The notes under the pieces: model-generated | Told to the model about the DNA's origin: nothing | Seen by the model: only the letters and a program-made list of their open reading frames with translations | Database searches by the model: none | From: Larus michahellis | Taxonomy: Eukaryota > Chordata > Aves > Charadriiformes > Laridae | Reading direction: 5' to 3' | DNA: 64,000 bases | Assembly (NCBI RefSeq): GCF_964199755.1 | Contig: NC_133906.1 | Span: forward strand, 12,462,001 to 12,526,000 | Program-made: the position numbers and the translations under genes | Shown: positions 1-13,510 of the stretch, one piece after another | Layout: each line of letters starts with the position of its first letter | Numbering within the stretch: the stretch's first letter is position 1

Positions 1-3000
1 CTGCCAGACCCGGCGAGGCAGATCTCCCCAAGCTTGCACATCTGAAGCGAGACCAGCAGCATCGCTGCACTATGTGGGCAGGAACGAGCCAGGGAGACAT
101 TTCCCAGCATGGGCAGAACAATTCTTCCTTTCTCAGGCAGTTTTTTAAGTATTAGCAACCATGGTAACTGGAATAGAAATGCAACCAGTGCGCCGTGCAT
201 TCAGCTTGACTCAATTATCTTTGCAGAACAGTCATGTTAAAAATAAACATGACTTGCACCAGATTCCTCAGCCACCTCGCTCCGTGCCGTGCAGGAGACC
301 TGCCGAAAGTTTGGTGCTGTTTGGGCGAGTGCATCGCACGCTGAGGCCTGTGCGACGGGATGGTGTTGATGGCATCTCTGCCCATTGCCATCATTTCTCC
401 TTGAGCGGCATCTGGGGAAGAAGATGAAGACCTCTGTGGGGGCCCCTTGTCCAGTAGCATGGAGACTGCGCAGAGGAGGGAGAGGGCTCCGGGGTGGACA
501 TACCCTCCCCCAGTCGGGAGACAGCAGCATCCACGGGGTGACGGGGCAGCAGAACCTCCATGTGCCAGGGGAGGTAAGGAGCTGTGTGTGTGTGTGTATG
601 GTCGGCATCTGCCTTTAGGGCTGTTTAGTGGCAGCATAAGCTTGGTGGAAGTTAAACCCAATGTAATGAAGGCTGCGGGCATGGTTTCATCCACTTTAGC
701 ACAGTGGCTGTAGCTCTGCAGTCCAACACGTGCACAGGGTATCTTGCTGGTAAGCTCTGCACAGACTGAAGCACACCGTGATCTTTCTTTTAATGGTTAT
801 TTCTGTTTTCATGTCATTCTTAATTTATTTAGAGAAATCCTTAAAATTCATTGAAACTGTTGGTACACCAACGCATTTGCCTACTAAGCACGGCTATTTT
901 TCCACTCAAGATAGCTTTTAAAGAAGATAGTGTTTTAGCAGGACTTACTGTATTTAATATGGCATATGTATTGCCCTGATGAAACACCTGGAACCAATAT
1001 TTGCTCTTATAACTGCTGGCCTAGATCAGTAATAATGCAGATTTGATTGATAACAGCGCATCATCCATTGAGAGTAGAGCAAACCTTGGATAGCAAGGGC
1101 CTTGCTTTGGAAATCCTAGATAAGATCAGTTGAGGGTGCACAGATTGTAAGATGTGTCTTAAAATAATTGCTAGAAATAAGTTTAAGAAGAAAAATGGAT
1201 TTGGAAACTTCATTTTGTCAATGAGCAAACTGTGATTTAAGACTCAGAATAGTTTGGATTTGACATCTCTGCCTCACATCAGTATATAGTCTACGAGAGA
1301 TGGCAGAATGTGGAGAAAAAATCATTAGCAAATTGGTCTTGTTTGAAATCAGTCATTCATCATTAGTTTGTGCATTTCACACTGCATTCGCACTCAGGGT
1401 CGGGCATGCCATATAAACTTGACGTGCTTTTCTTATTTGTAACGTTGTGATGAATTCCTCCTCCGTGTCCAGCAGCTGAGTAGGATTGAAAAGAGCCACG
1501 TCAGACACTCCTCCAATTTGTTTGCAAGTGGTTTGCCCAGCACATTGGACTACCATTCTTTGTCAGGAATCGGTCACTGATAAATTCACGGCGGCAAATA
1601 TTTTAGAACACAAAATAACACAACTCCAATTAGTACTAAGGTGCTGTGGTCTTATTTCCAAACCCATAGAAGAAGTTCCCTGCATTTACACCAAAGTGGG
1701 TGAGGATATCCCAACTAACTGCAGAGGGACAGGAGGAAGAGTACCTCCTGCGCCATATCGCTCCTTGACAGAACAGCAATTAAATTATCAAGCAAAAGCA
1801 TGTGGAAGGAGTGAAGAAAGTTTGAGTGTAGGAAATATAAAACTTATCTGTTTTTTCCCTTGCCCTTTTTAGTAAACGTTGTGGAAATCAAGGGAAAGGC
1901 CGAGATTGCAAGCTCTTAACCATGAAAGATTTTTGCAGGAGTCATTTCCGCAAATGTCTTACATTCCATATATAGATCGTGAGTCTATGCTTTTAATGGA
2001 CTGACAAATGTACAATAACCCCAGATGACTGTTACTTCATTGCTTGGCTATACAGATAAGAGGAATGCTTTCTTTTGATTGAGATCTTAAATCAATTGTT
2101 CCTTTACCCAGTGTCTAGTGGTTATTATCCAAGGAGGAGATAAAGTTCAGATGGTAAATTGTTAATATTGTAAGAAAAACGTCTGTTGTGTCCTGCTTAA
2201 AGTTTCCTGTCTAGATGAAATACATTCTCCTATAATATTTAAGATTGTGTGTAATCCATCAGAGTACATATTTGATCAGTCCCCATATTCGCTTGCTCTG
2301 TCACAGCACCGAAAGGTTTTACAGTGCAGTTCTGTAAAATGCGGCTGCACTTTGCACTCACCCCACCATGGCTCTCCTGCTCCCCTCGTGCTCCTCCCGC
2401 ACGAGGGATGAGCTGCTGGAAAGCTGGGAAGACCCTGCCCAGATCTTTGGGAAGGGGGCGAGCCGTACCGCAGCAGATCCCCATGTCCAGCACCAAAATA
2501 TCAGGGACTGTGTTGCTGCCAGCATGGAGCTGGAAAACGGCCCCGAGGGGTCGCTTGCTTCACACTTGTCCATCCCTGCCATCTCCCATCGGTGACACAC
2601 GGAGGTGGAGGAGAGCAGGAGCTGTAGGTCAGTCTCCAGGCAGGAAGGCTGTGGGATGGAGCAGCGGGGTGTCCTGCCAACACCATGCCTACTTGTGTCA
2701 GGAGGGAGAGTCCTCATCTGAGCCGCATCACAAGTCAATGTCAATGTTTGGCAGCACGGAGTGTACGTCGGGTGGGTGAACAGACCTTGTGTGATCCTGT
2801 GCACTCACGTGCACTTTCTACAGCTTCTCTGGCATTATGCACTGCGCAGTGGTGTGCTCTGATGGCTGCTGGACCATGAGACTGTTTGCTTTTGAGCCAC
2901 CAGCTCTTTAAAAGTGGAGTCCTTAAAATGCTTTCTGGGATTATTCATTGCCTTTCCAAGTTCCACGGCTACAGTAATAAATGACAACCATTTGGATCTT

Positions 3001-6000
3001 CTTCCTTTATATCTATGTTACCAAAGATACCAAGTTTCCTCTCAAGCACCCAAAATACAGTCTCACATTTGCTTCCTAAATGAGCAACAACTGTAATCCT
3101 TCATTTGCTCATCTCTGATTTAGCTTGGGTCATGAATTTTCATACCAATTTGCTATTGAATTTTCACCTTGTGTCATTGAAAGAAATAGTTCTGTTATTT
3201 TCTAATGGTGACTCATGTTGCACCTTATGAACTTTAACTGGTCTCAGGGTCATTCTCATTGACAAATTGCTGCGGGCTGCTCAAGTAATTATTCGTCCTT
3301 GGGAAGATGTATATCCCTCACTGAAGTTATCCTAAGAATAAAACAATCTCACTATTAAAATGTCTGCTCTATCACTAGAAGATTAAATACTTATCCTTTT
3401 GACCAATTCACACTAGTCCTTGAGAAGCAGAGATCTAGCAAAAAGTACTAAAATCTGCTCCATGAAAGGCTAGGTGTTAGAGAAGGTATATAATTAATAT
3501 GAATGTAGATAACTAATTCTGATACATTGCTATTTTCATTTCATTTTGGTGTTTCAGATCTGACAGTGATCACCAAGGAAACTAAAAAATGTTGGTGGCT
3601 CTCCACATCTCCAGCAAAGTTGAGTTTGATGCTGCTGGCTGGGGGCAACGGGCTTCACTTGGGTCAGGGACAAGAAGCATCAAGTAGTCCCAGGTAATGG
3701 CTTTCTTACTTGTCTCTCTCTTGGGTTTAAAGCCACCTCAACCCATCAGTGTGATCCCTGACAACCGTTGTTGAAAAGTGACCACTGCCACAACTGACCT
3801 GGGACTGCAGGAGGCAGACCAGGAGGCAGACCAGGAACCCCAGTGTCTTCTCCTGGCCAAGAGGCGGGCACAGGTACAGACAGCTAAACTCTGTCGATTT
3901 ATTTGAGCTCCTACATGCCAAGTCTGAGCCCACACGGATCTGGCTGTGTGTCCTGTTCTGGTAAACAGCTAAAGCAAGGGGGACACCCTGACTCGGACAT
4001 GTGTCTGCTAAGATAAGAGCTCAGTCAAGTAAAGCAAACCCTAGTTCCACCAAAATTAATAGGAAAACTGAAAGAAAGCTCGCAATCCAGGATTTGGCCC
4101 CAAATTTGGTAAGGAAGCAACAAAGGGTGAAGGAACTCTGCCTTAGCAAACCCCGGTTACTGCAGCCACAGCGCCCAGCTCCACGGGGAACTCAGACCCA
4201 TGTGCACGGGGCTGGATCCTTCCCCTCACCTGCTCCTGCTGGTTCAGATTCAAGGACCTGACATAAAAGAGAAACCCAGTTTCCACATTGCCTTCTCAAA
4301 TCCTCTTTTATTTCCTGACTCCTTAACCCAGAATTTGTGGCAGTGTCAGCTGCTGCTGTTGTGACAGATGCTGAAAGAGGCTGGCAATAGTTTTGGTGCT
4401 AAAAACAGTACTCCTTTGTTGACAAACTGCTAAAAAGAAGATTTACTGTTATGGGGCTGTTTCCCCTCAGGGTCATTTTCTAGAGGGAATAACTTTGGCT
4501 CTGTCAGCTGAGGACGTGTAGGGGCACAGCACCAGGGGACGTGCAGACATGGGGCCCTTGGGGAAGGACAGTGTCCTGCGCGCGCACGCAAGTCATTTGC
4601 AGTAGCGGCTTCTCCAGAGATGAATATCTATTCACACCAAGCTTCCTTTCCATTTTCTTTCGCTAACAAGATTCAGCTCTAAGTCTGGCTCCCGCTGAGA
4701 GGCAAAGCAGTGGCCGCGAGCAGGTCCTGGTGAGGCAGAGCAGGAGGGAGCAAACCAGCTGCTTCTCCTCCCCCAGCCCAGCAAGGAGAAGCAGCTGAAA
4801 CGCCTTCTCCACCCGCCCCGGTGTCTGCCGGCGCTCTGCAGAGACATGGGCAGGTCGGGCCACGGGGTTTGCTGAGGGTGATGCTGCAAGATCCCTCCCC
4901 TGACACCCTGGTCCTCGTTAGGGCACGTGGTCTGGTCTGGGCAGGGGTCAAATGCACAGGGAATTCTCCTGGAGTTTGAAGGATCTTGAGCATATCCACA
5001 TGCTTTACATTGTTTTCTGCATTGGTGTTGTCACGAATGGTTTCATTAACTTCCCTGAAGCTGAAAGACAAGAGCCCCACTCCAGGACCCATTTCTCCTG
5101 CACGGCTCTGCGCATGACTCTGTACCTGTAGCTGTAGGCGCCCGTGTCCCCCCCGCCCGTCTCTGCCCGAGGTCTCCTCTCCCGCAGAACCAAAGGGTGA
5201 TTTTCCCCACTAGTCTGGTTGACGTGCTCATGATGAACTGCGTGTGCTTAGTGTGTGGCCAGAGTAAACTTCTGAGTTAGTGACACTTTATGGCCATCGT
5301 GATGACGTCCTATTCCATGCCCTCTCCTTCAAGTAGCATCTTTTTTTTTTTTTTTTTCTCCCCTAATACGTCACTTGGAGAGCTTGTGCTGCACGGTTTG
5401 TGCTTTTCTTGCTTTGGGAATAAATAGATGACAGGTGTCAATCTAGGACATTTAACCAACATTGAATGCAGTGGCTTTTTTTCTTCAAAGACACTTTGGG
5501 GATTTTAAATGATCTTTTTGACTGTTAACAGAAATCATGTAGCTATGCAGCTCCATTAAAGGCTTTGCAAATATTCATCTACAATAAGTGCCTCCTGCCT
5601 GTTCTGCATTCCTGATTTTTTTTCTATTGACAGGAATCAATAGCAGCATATACGAGGAAACAGATAAATATATATCTAGCTAATGAGAGGTAAATGGCTC
5701 TTCGGAGCAAGTTGGCCTCACAAATTTCCACTTGTCTCTGCAATTTCTTATTTTTTGGATAAATATCCAGCTATGCATGTTGTCCCACTCACCTTGAATG
5801 TATCTGAAATCTCCCATCTCTCTTCAACATGTTTTCAGCATTTTGCAATGTCAGATGTTGCTTCCAGCTGTAAGAGAAATTATCTTTTATACTTTTTTAA
5901 AGTAAAAGCAATTTAGAGCATTTACATCTGCAGAAACAGTAGCTCCTTGTGGAGTCCAACACCCAAGAGGTGCTTGTTTTTATACATCATTGGACTATAT

Positions 6001-9000
6001 CAAAGGCAGCGTTGTAGAGTACTTAATGATTGCCTTTTCATGTCAGTTTTTAAATTCTTGTGTAGTGTCTTTATTATTCATACCAATCTGTCTTTTAGAT
6101 CATCTTCCATAGACACTCCAGATTAAATTTTCTTCATTATCATTATAGAACGAGATGAATAAGTGGCACATCTGTTCCTGAAGTGGTTTATTATCTGTTC
6201 TGATGAGGTTTTGGATGAATAGTGGAATGACTTAAATATGGAGCAGAGAAATGCATACAGGTTTATGCATAATCTTAAATTCATAACCAGTAGTGCTAAC
6301 TCGAGGAATCTGATTTTATGCAGAAGAGGTAATTATTAATTAATGATCTGGGCCGATTTATCACGAGGGCCAACTTAATGAAGGGACAAGATGCGACAGA
6401 AAACAAACCTGCGTGTGAAATAGCACTAATGAAGACCCACGCATTGTTTAGCCGGTTCTCGTTCCATCACTGCAAAGGAAAACTCTATAAATATTTTATA
6501 AACACACCAGTCTAGCCATGTAATGCCAAATTGCACCAATAAATTTATTTATCCAGAAGTTATTTACTAATTTCTTACAGCTGCATCATTTACAAAGGAG
6601 GACACTGATCATTTGTCTATCTAAGAGACAAAAAGGCTAAGTTTTCCCTCCCCATATGGTAGTGGTGGTTTCCACGAAGAGTCCCAAATTGCAAAGCCCA
6701 CTCTGTCCCGTTCTCCTTCGGTTGGCCCGACAGGGAGCCAGAGCCCGTGGAGGCAGCTCGGGATGGGCACGGCAGCCAAGGTTCCCCAGCTGCAGGCCAG
6801 GCTCCCTGTCGGAGGGGCTATTCTGCTCTCCCACACCTCAAACATTCCTTGAGGTCCCGAGGAAGATGCCCCAGTCCCGGCTGGTTGCCAAGGTGGGAAG
6901 GGAGCGGAGGCAATGCTGGAGTCTCCTGCTCCCCTTGGGAGCACTGAGCACTGTTCCAAAAATATTTGATGAGGCACTTTATTGACCCGCTGCAGATGAG
7001 GGAAAACAGAGCATCAGATTCCTATATGATCTTTATATGTTTATTTTGGAGATGTGTCATGTAAGTGGACTGTATGTAAAATATGAGCCCGTGTCAGACG
7101 GAGTTGCATCTTGAGCTCCAAGTGACAAACCACTCGAGCTGCAGGAGCTGTCACGGTGTACGAAGTTGCCAGGAACAATCAATGAAATTATAGCCTTGTA
7201 CTACGTGGTTGTTTATCCACTATTATGGAAATAAGGTACCATCAAAACTGTTGAAAAAACTTGAGGGTTTCAGTATGCACAATTTGGGGATGTGACAGCA
7301 ACATTTAATCATGTTCTTCTGACAGGTTCTGTTTAAAAAAAAAAAATAAATCACAAACTTCTACTGTTGTTGCCTGCATAGAGCTAAAACGATAACAATT
7401 AATGTTATTTGTCAGCTGTTACTCAAGAACAAATTTGGAAAATTGTATAGTGTCTCCAAAAGCTGAAATCCCCAGAGTGGTGCACGTAACATAACAAACA
7501 GAAGGATGCTCGTTATTGGTGTGGCTTCTAGCAAGCAAAAGTGCCCATCAGGTAAGTAATGCTCCTGGATTTCAGGGGAAGCTTTACGTGAAAGCGCAGC
7601 GCGGTGAGAAGGGGCGCAGCGCGGGGCTCCGGGCTGGGCTGCGCGGCGCCGGCTCCTCTCGGCTCAGGAGTTCTCATTTAATGGAGAAAAAAAACATTCG
7701 TCTAATCCCCCTTGATTATCTTTTGCGCTCTAGAGCTATGTGGAAATATTTAACTTCCATCTGAAAACACATAAGGAAAGTTAATTTAATATATCATTTA
7801 AAGAACAGATCATTTTACACTCAGAACTCTCTGCTGTTAATAAGGCATTAAGAGCTTAGTTTCAGGCTTGAGCTCGGATCTGGGAGAGAAGAGGCATTCC
7901 CGGCCTCCAGGCTCAGGCCTGGGGAATCTCTCAGTTACAACTTGTTAGTATTCTTAGGAAATAATATTAATTTAATAAGTACATTTTCAAAAGCAATGCA
8001 GAAAAAGCATTTTGCCCCCAAATTGCAGTCACACCAAGCTGTGTCCTACGTTTTTTTGAGATGCTTTGCTTTTCTTATTTATTTCCCAGATTTTACAAGT
8101 CAAAAGGTCTTTACTATGGCCTTCGTGAGGAGGTATGACTTAAACCTAAATTGCTGTTGTAGGAATTTTAAATATTTTTTTAAAAAGTTTCATACAGATT
8201 AGCTTTATACCATTGTTTTTGCGATCTGTCATACCGGCAGATACTGTACTGAACATTTTTGTCTACTTCTGAAGATAGTATCAATCACCTCTATTCTTGA
8301 CAAGCCCTAAGGAGAAGAACATTTATCAGTATCTATTAGAACAGCCTAAAAAAAATTCTAGAAATGACGTTTTATAGAGAGAGTATGAATTCTCTCTATG
8401 GTTGGAAAATAGCAGAAGCTTGATGCTTTCCCTCAGAAATTCTGTGCTGCCTCCCTATATAGCTGCTGTCATCACAGCATCCACACAGCTCACCACTCTT
8501 ATTTTAGGACATCCTTTTTATATGTTTTCACGTCAATCCCATGGGGGAAGATTCCAAAACGGGAAAGCAGGAGGCCAGACCCGATTCAGCTGGCACAAAA
8601 CCTACCCCAAGCACTGAGCCTACAATTTTCTGTTGGCTTCAGCCCCTAAATCCCCAAAGCCAAACGTTAAGCAACACCTGATGCAGGGACTTGAGGGGTT
8701 TGTGTCCAGCGGAGTGTAATTCCCACTGAGGTGCCTCCCGCTGTAGCAAGGCAGACGGCTTTCTCCAGATTTGCCTTTCTCCTAATATCTCCAATATTTG
8801 TCCAGGGCTCTTCCTCGCCATCGCCCTCGCTGCCCATCGCAGCAACAGCTCCGCTGCCATGATCTCTCCGGGTAGGGAAGGGCTGAGGGCGCATGGGCTG
8901 TGGGTCCCATGGCGCAGGTGGGGTTGGGGGGTCCTGGTGCTACACTGGGGCCCCAGATCCTCTCTCTGGGGCAGCAGCCGCCCGGGGAGGTCCTGCGTTT

Positions 9001-9206
9001 TGTGGTGGCACCAGGGGATGCGGGTCTCTGTGTGTTTTTTTTCCCCAATATAGCACGATAAAGGCCAACAACAATCAATGGTTTCCCTTTTGCTTCTCTG
9101 TCAGAGCAGGGTGAGCGCTGAGCCCCCCAGCCCTGCACCCTGTTGTGCTGGGTCCACCTTCTCAGCACCAACAAACCAAGCACGAGGGTTCCTGCCTGGG
9201 CACGGT
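1..9206. other. Intergenic DNA, nothing recognised
   Basis: Mostly AT-rich sequence downstream of KCTD16, with short GC-rich patches (about 2370-2700, 4640-5200 and 6660-6960). Minor features are a short TG run (583-597), a T homopolymer (5341-5357) and a perfect 9-bp inverted repeat (8374-8399). The stretch 6290-6560 is AT-rich and non-repetitive and could be a conserved element. No open frame here resembles a known protein. Confidence 0.5.
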
Positions 9207-9529
9207 GGCTACAGGAAAGCTGCGGAGGGACTTTTTACAAGGGCATGTAGTGATAGGACAAGGGGTGATGGCTTCAAACTGCAAGAGGGGAGATTTAGGT
9301 GAGATCTCAAGAAGAAATTGTTTGCTGTGAGGGTGGTGAGCCCTTGGCCCAGGTTGCCCAGAGAAGCTGTGGCTGCCCCATCCCTGGAGGTGTTCAAGGC
9401 CAGGTTGGACGGGGCTTGGAGCAACCTGGTGTCGTGGGAGGTGTCCCTGCCCAGGGCAGGGGGCTTGGATCTAGATGATCTTTAACGTCCCTTCCAACCT
9501 GAACCGTTCTATGATTCCATGATTCTATA
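9207..9529 (+). mobile_element. CR1 LINE 3'-end copy (about 320 bp)
   Basis: A 5'-truncated CR1 retrotransposon. It starts near CTACAGGAAAGCTG, runs through GAGGGTGGTGAGCCC, GTTGCCCAGAGAAGCTGTGG and the CCCTGCCCAGGGCAGGG block, and ends in GATGATCTTTAACGTCCC followed by ATGATTCCATGATTCTATA. The complete 3' tail shows an ordinary target-primed insertion. It closely resembles the copy at 42277-42613 in inverted orientation. It encodes nothing; open frames across it are the usual antisense CR1 frames. Confidence 0.95.
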
Positions 9530-11523
9530 TTCTGCCCTTTGACGTGAGCACAGGTACGGGCACGCTTTCTTTCCAGCAGACACAGTATTTGCCCAAGAAC
9601 TGTCCAGAACTTTATATGCTTAAATTTGACACCACATACATTTAGCTATAATAGTAAAATCAGTGGGACCATTAAAGTAGATTATGCACTAATAATTATG
9701 CAAATATTCCTTCAGTGAAACTATAAAAATCTCATGAAGATTTAGCACATGGCTATTACAAGGAGAGAAATATGTGGAAAATTAAAATGAAGATCATTAA
9801 CTTTAAGGAGTTAGGGGAATTTTTTTGCTATCATTTAAATACATGATTTGGGATGCCTTTGCAGGTTTAACCTGGAGGAGATGATTAGTTGTAACAGTGC
9901 TAAAATACAACCACAGGATGAAAATTTGGTCTGCCCGGAGAAATGATGGCTGGAAAACAGAGCTCACCTGTTTTGTCCTTTTAGAAAGAACTCAAATGCA
10001 GTACTAGGGCATTTATAAAAAGCAGAATAACATTTATATTCCTATCAGGTAGATCTAAAGGGAATATCCATTTTCCTGTTTCAGGGCATAGATTAGTGGT
10101 TGGAAGAAATTACAAAGGGGTTTGACCGCTTTCCCCCTCCAATGCCCTTGTTTCCAGCTCTGGCTGGAAGAGCGGGAGACTGGCCGTGGCTCTGGGTGCA
10201 GAGCAAACAGGTCACTTGCTGCCCCATGAGCCACAACAGCTTGGTGTTTCACCACGGGGGATGTTACAAAATGCTGTAATAGTTGACAAAGAGACCGCCC
10301 AAAGCAGCAAATTCTGTTTCATTTGTTGAAGCTGGGTTCAGCATCCAGGTCCCGACAGAACACTTAGTGCTCGATTAACTGTACACACACGGGAGCCACT
10401 GGAAGGGGAGATTCCATCGTGAGAGGCGAGGCTTCAAGGCTGATGGCTCTATCCTGATGGAAAAAAAAAAAAAAAGTTGTTTGGTTGGTTTTTTTGTTAT
10501 GCTGAAGCTTGTGTATGTTGAAGTCAGAACCCTAAAGTGCAGTTTGCGGTTGCCGCTGGGGTGGTAGCCAGGGCTGGTCCGGCTTCTGCCCGCCCACCTC
10601 AGTGCCAGAGAAGGGACCCCGCGGGGCTCTCGGGAAAGGTGCCGGGAGGTACAAGCAACGCGCTGCTTCTCCGGGGTGTTTGGCTGGCCGCTTAGTCCAA
10701 GGAGCGCAGGAGGAAAGGTGAGGATGCTACGGATGCAGCTGAATGCATCACTAAAAGTCTTAAGCAGATGAAAATCTGTCACTTCTCTCCGCATCAGGCC
10801 TCTGTAGTCTGGGGTACGCAACCGCAGCAACAACTCCATGGTACTCGGGGGAAGCGGAGAGGAAAATGTTCTTGCTTGTATTTTACTTGCTAGGGACGCA
10901 TATTGTACAGCTGCAATTAAACTGCCAGCCTTCAGCACTGCATTATTAGCTGGATTTATTTCTTATCCACAGTGCTGGAAAAATAAACATGCTTGTGAGT
11001 CGGAGATAAGTATTAATACCACAATGCAACGCAGGGCATAACAAGCAGCAGCAGAGGTAAAGAGTTGAAGAATATTTTATGTTCAGTGCAGCTTGCCCCA
11101 GATGTAAATGAAGGTATTAGACATGACATGAAGATGTGAGTGATTAAAAATATATGAAGTCATGAGGGAAGATCTTCCTTTGTGTCGGCTAAGAGCTGCA
11201 AAAATGTCCGAAGAGGCTGGTGCAGACTGGAATGATTTCTGTAGCTAACTAGATCAATATATTAGATTTGTGGACAGCTTAAAGAGCAAATTGTAATGTA
11301 GTGACAAAAGCAGCAGCAGTGCCGTGGGGGGTGATTCAGGTGAGAAGAACAATCCGAAGGAGGACACGCAGCTGGAGGGAAAGCGGAGACGTTGGGGCAG
11401 CGGGAAAAGTGTGGCTGAAGGTGTCCGGACTTCGGCATTTTAGGCAGCTACAGCTTGTTGCCACTGTAGTCAGGGACAGGTTTCCATTAAACAACAATTT
11501 TATCATGAAAGAAGAGAGGGCTG
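9530..11523. other. Intergenic DNA, nothing recognised
   Basis: AT-rich at first, then mixed composition. The frames present look like chance readings of GC-rich sequence. Confidence 0.5.
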
Positions 11524-11632
11524 TTGAGTTTGGGGTTTTTCTGGGGGGCATTTTTTTGATTCTGTTTTGTTTTTCCTGTTGGTTTTTGGTTTGGGGTTTT
11601 TTGTTTTGGTTTTTGTTTGGATTTTCTTCTAC
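11524..11632. repeat. G/T-rich low-complexity tract
   Basis: About 110 bp of almost only G and T on the plus strand, with GGGGTTTTT, TTTGGTTTGGGG and TTTTGTTTTGG steps. It explains the Phe/Trp/Leu-rich open frame over it, which is not a gene. Confidence 0.85.
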
Positions 11633-12854
11633 AGCTCCGGACAGCAGTGGCAACTCAAGGATAACCTCACAGGGGTTGTGGGACCCGCTGTGCGAGGTTT
11701 CATTGCCCAAAGCAATGTCAGCGGGATACCACGTCTCTCCCCCAAGGGCTGCCGGCACTCTGGAGACGCAGGCGGGTCCCTGGTTTTGGGAGTGAGTTTA
11801 TTTCGGTCCCCGTTCTCCCGAGCTGGAGGTTTCCCGGCGTCGGGGGCTGCTCCCAGCCCGCTCCTCTCCTCCACCTCAGCCGTAGCATCCCGGCGCTGAG
11901 CCAGCAGGGGCAGCTTGGCCGAGCTGCTGTGCTTGGTACGTGTTGGCACGGAGAGGGTCCCCCACTCACCGAAACGTGCGCGAGTCGCGGGACCGCGTAC
12001 GGCTCTCGGCACTGGGAACCAGCAGCTGCTCTCGTGGCCGGTCCTCTGGGTTAAAGGGATGGGCGGACACATCCAGGCTAATGCTGCTGTTAATTGAGGG
12101 ATTATTAGAACAGAGACATATTTTTAATCCTTCTATTACTGCCTGTGCGGGCATTGACCTTCACTGTCACCCGTCCCAGGTTGTACGTCACAGTCGAAGC
12201 GTGTAATTCAGCAGCCCGGCAGCCGGACGGCATTAAGTGCTGGCAATCACGCTCGCACTCTCAGTATTACCAAGCTGCAGCCTTGCCTGCGTCCTCGGCA
12301 TTCGTTATCGGTTTGCCTAAAGCCATGCTATTTCAGGCCACGCGCTCTTCAGCTCTCACAGGTTTAGATTGGATTAATTCATTAATGCAGAAGGCCAGGG
12401 AGAGATCGGTGGCAAGAGGAAAAATCATGTTTCTCTCTCAGCTGGCACGTGGTTATCCCAGCCACGCAGCACGGGTTGTCCGAGCTCTTTTTACACCTAT
12501 TTCACCGTCAAGATCACAACGTAAGTAAAATTCTGTGGTTGTTGACAGTGTTCGCAATAAGACAGAGAGTATTTTATAGCGAAGGAAGGAAGGGAATAAG
12601 ATGTAACAGTCCTAATGAATAATTACAAATAGATCAAGACCACTTCTTTCAGGCTAATGGTGAAAATAAAAGCTCACAGCTACATGAGTAGCACCGTTTA
12701 TTTCAGCACTGGTAATATCACCAAACTCCATAATATTCCCAATAAATTATGTTAAAATTACACATATTAGACGTCTTTATTGGAGTTTAAAAAATAATTA
12801 GAGTAGCTTAATAACAACGTCAGAGAGATCACAGAGAAAGCAGAAATTCCATGT
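11633..12854. other. Intergenic DNA flanking the CpG-rich segment
   Basis: It contains a CpG-dense patch at 11820-12050, followed by an AT-rich block (12090-12140, with GGATTATTAGAA and TTTTTAATCC). A second AT-rich block (12540-12830) precedes the CpG-island-like segment. No gene is recognised. Confidence 0.4.
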
Positions 12855-13510
12855 TCGAGAGGTGCCTGCGAGCGGCTGCAGCCGTTCGGATGCCCTGGAC
12901 GGGGCTGTGCCACGGCGGGCGCCTGCTTGAACGCGGGGGTCACTGCCTGGGACTGACCAAAAGTGCGGGATTTATCTTTGGAGGAACAGCCGAGGCCGTG
13001 GCTGCCGCCACCAGCGCGTACGGCCCATTGCACACTCGGAGCCCGTTATCTGTTACTGCTCGTCTGCTGTTGGAGCTTATCTTCGCTTTATATCAACTCA
13101 TAAAGAGGGAGTAAGGGGAGGGGGGAGCAAAGTTAATGATGTTGTTAGCGTCGGACGAGCTGCCATAACCCCGGCTCGGCGCAGAGGGGTTGCGGTGTTG
13201 GGTCGGCCCCGTCTCTCCTCTCCATCGCTCCCGCCGACGGCGCCAGGGCAGTGGCAGAGCCCAGCTGGGGACGGAGGGTCCCGCCGCCCCCGTCCCTCCC
13301 CTCCCCGCCGGGGAAGCTGCCCACACCTCTCTCCGTGACAGCTCTTCTCCCCTGGAGAGCTCGGACCTCCCTGAGTCACTGTTTCATCAGCACAACGCCC
13401 TCGATACCCCGTGCTCGGACCTCCGGGATTCAGGGTTACAGAGGAGGGTGGGACGGCAGGGCGAACGCAGCAATAGCCCCTCGCGCTATGTTCCGCAGCT
13501 CGGCAAACCC
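12855..13510. promoter_or_regulatory. CpG-island-like segment without a recognised gene
   Basis: By hand count I find about 34 CpGs in about 365 bp (13145-13510) and about 21 in the 200 bp from 12855. The GC content is about two thirds in the first of these, so CpG is close to the expected number rather than depleted. AT-rich DNA lies on both sides. A further CpG-dense patch lies at about 11820-12050. No KCTD16 exon or other gene start is recognisable. Confidence 0.5.

Noticed and set aside
11301..11795. Phe/Trp/Leu-rich frame that looks like a membrane protein
   Set aside because: The hydrophobic stretch is a direct translation of a G/T low-complexity tract.
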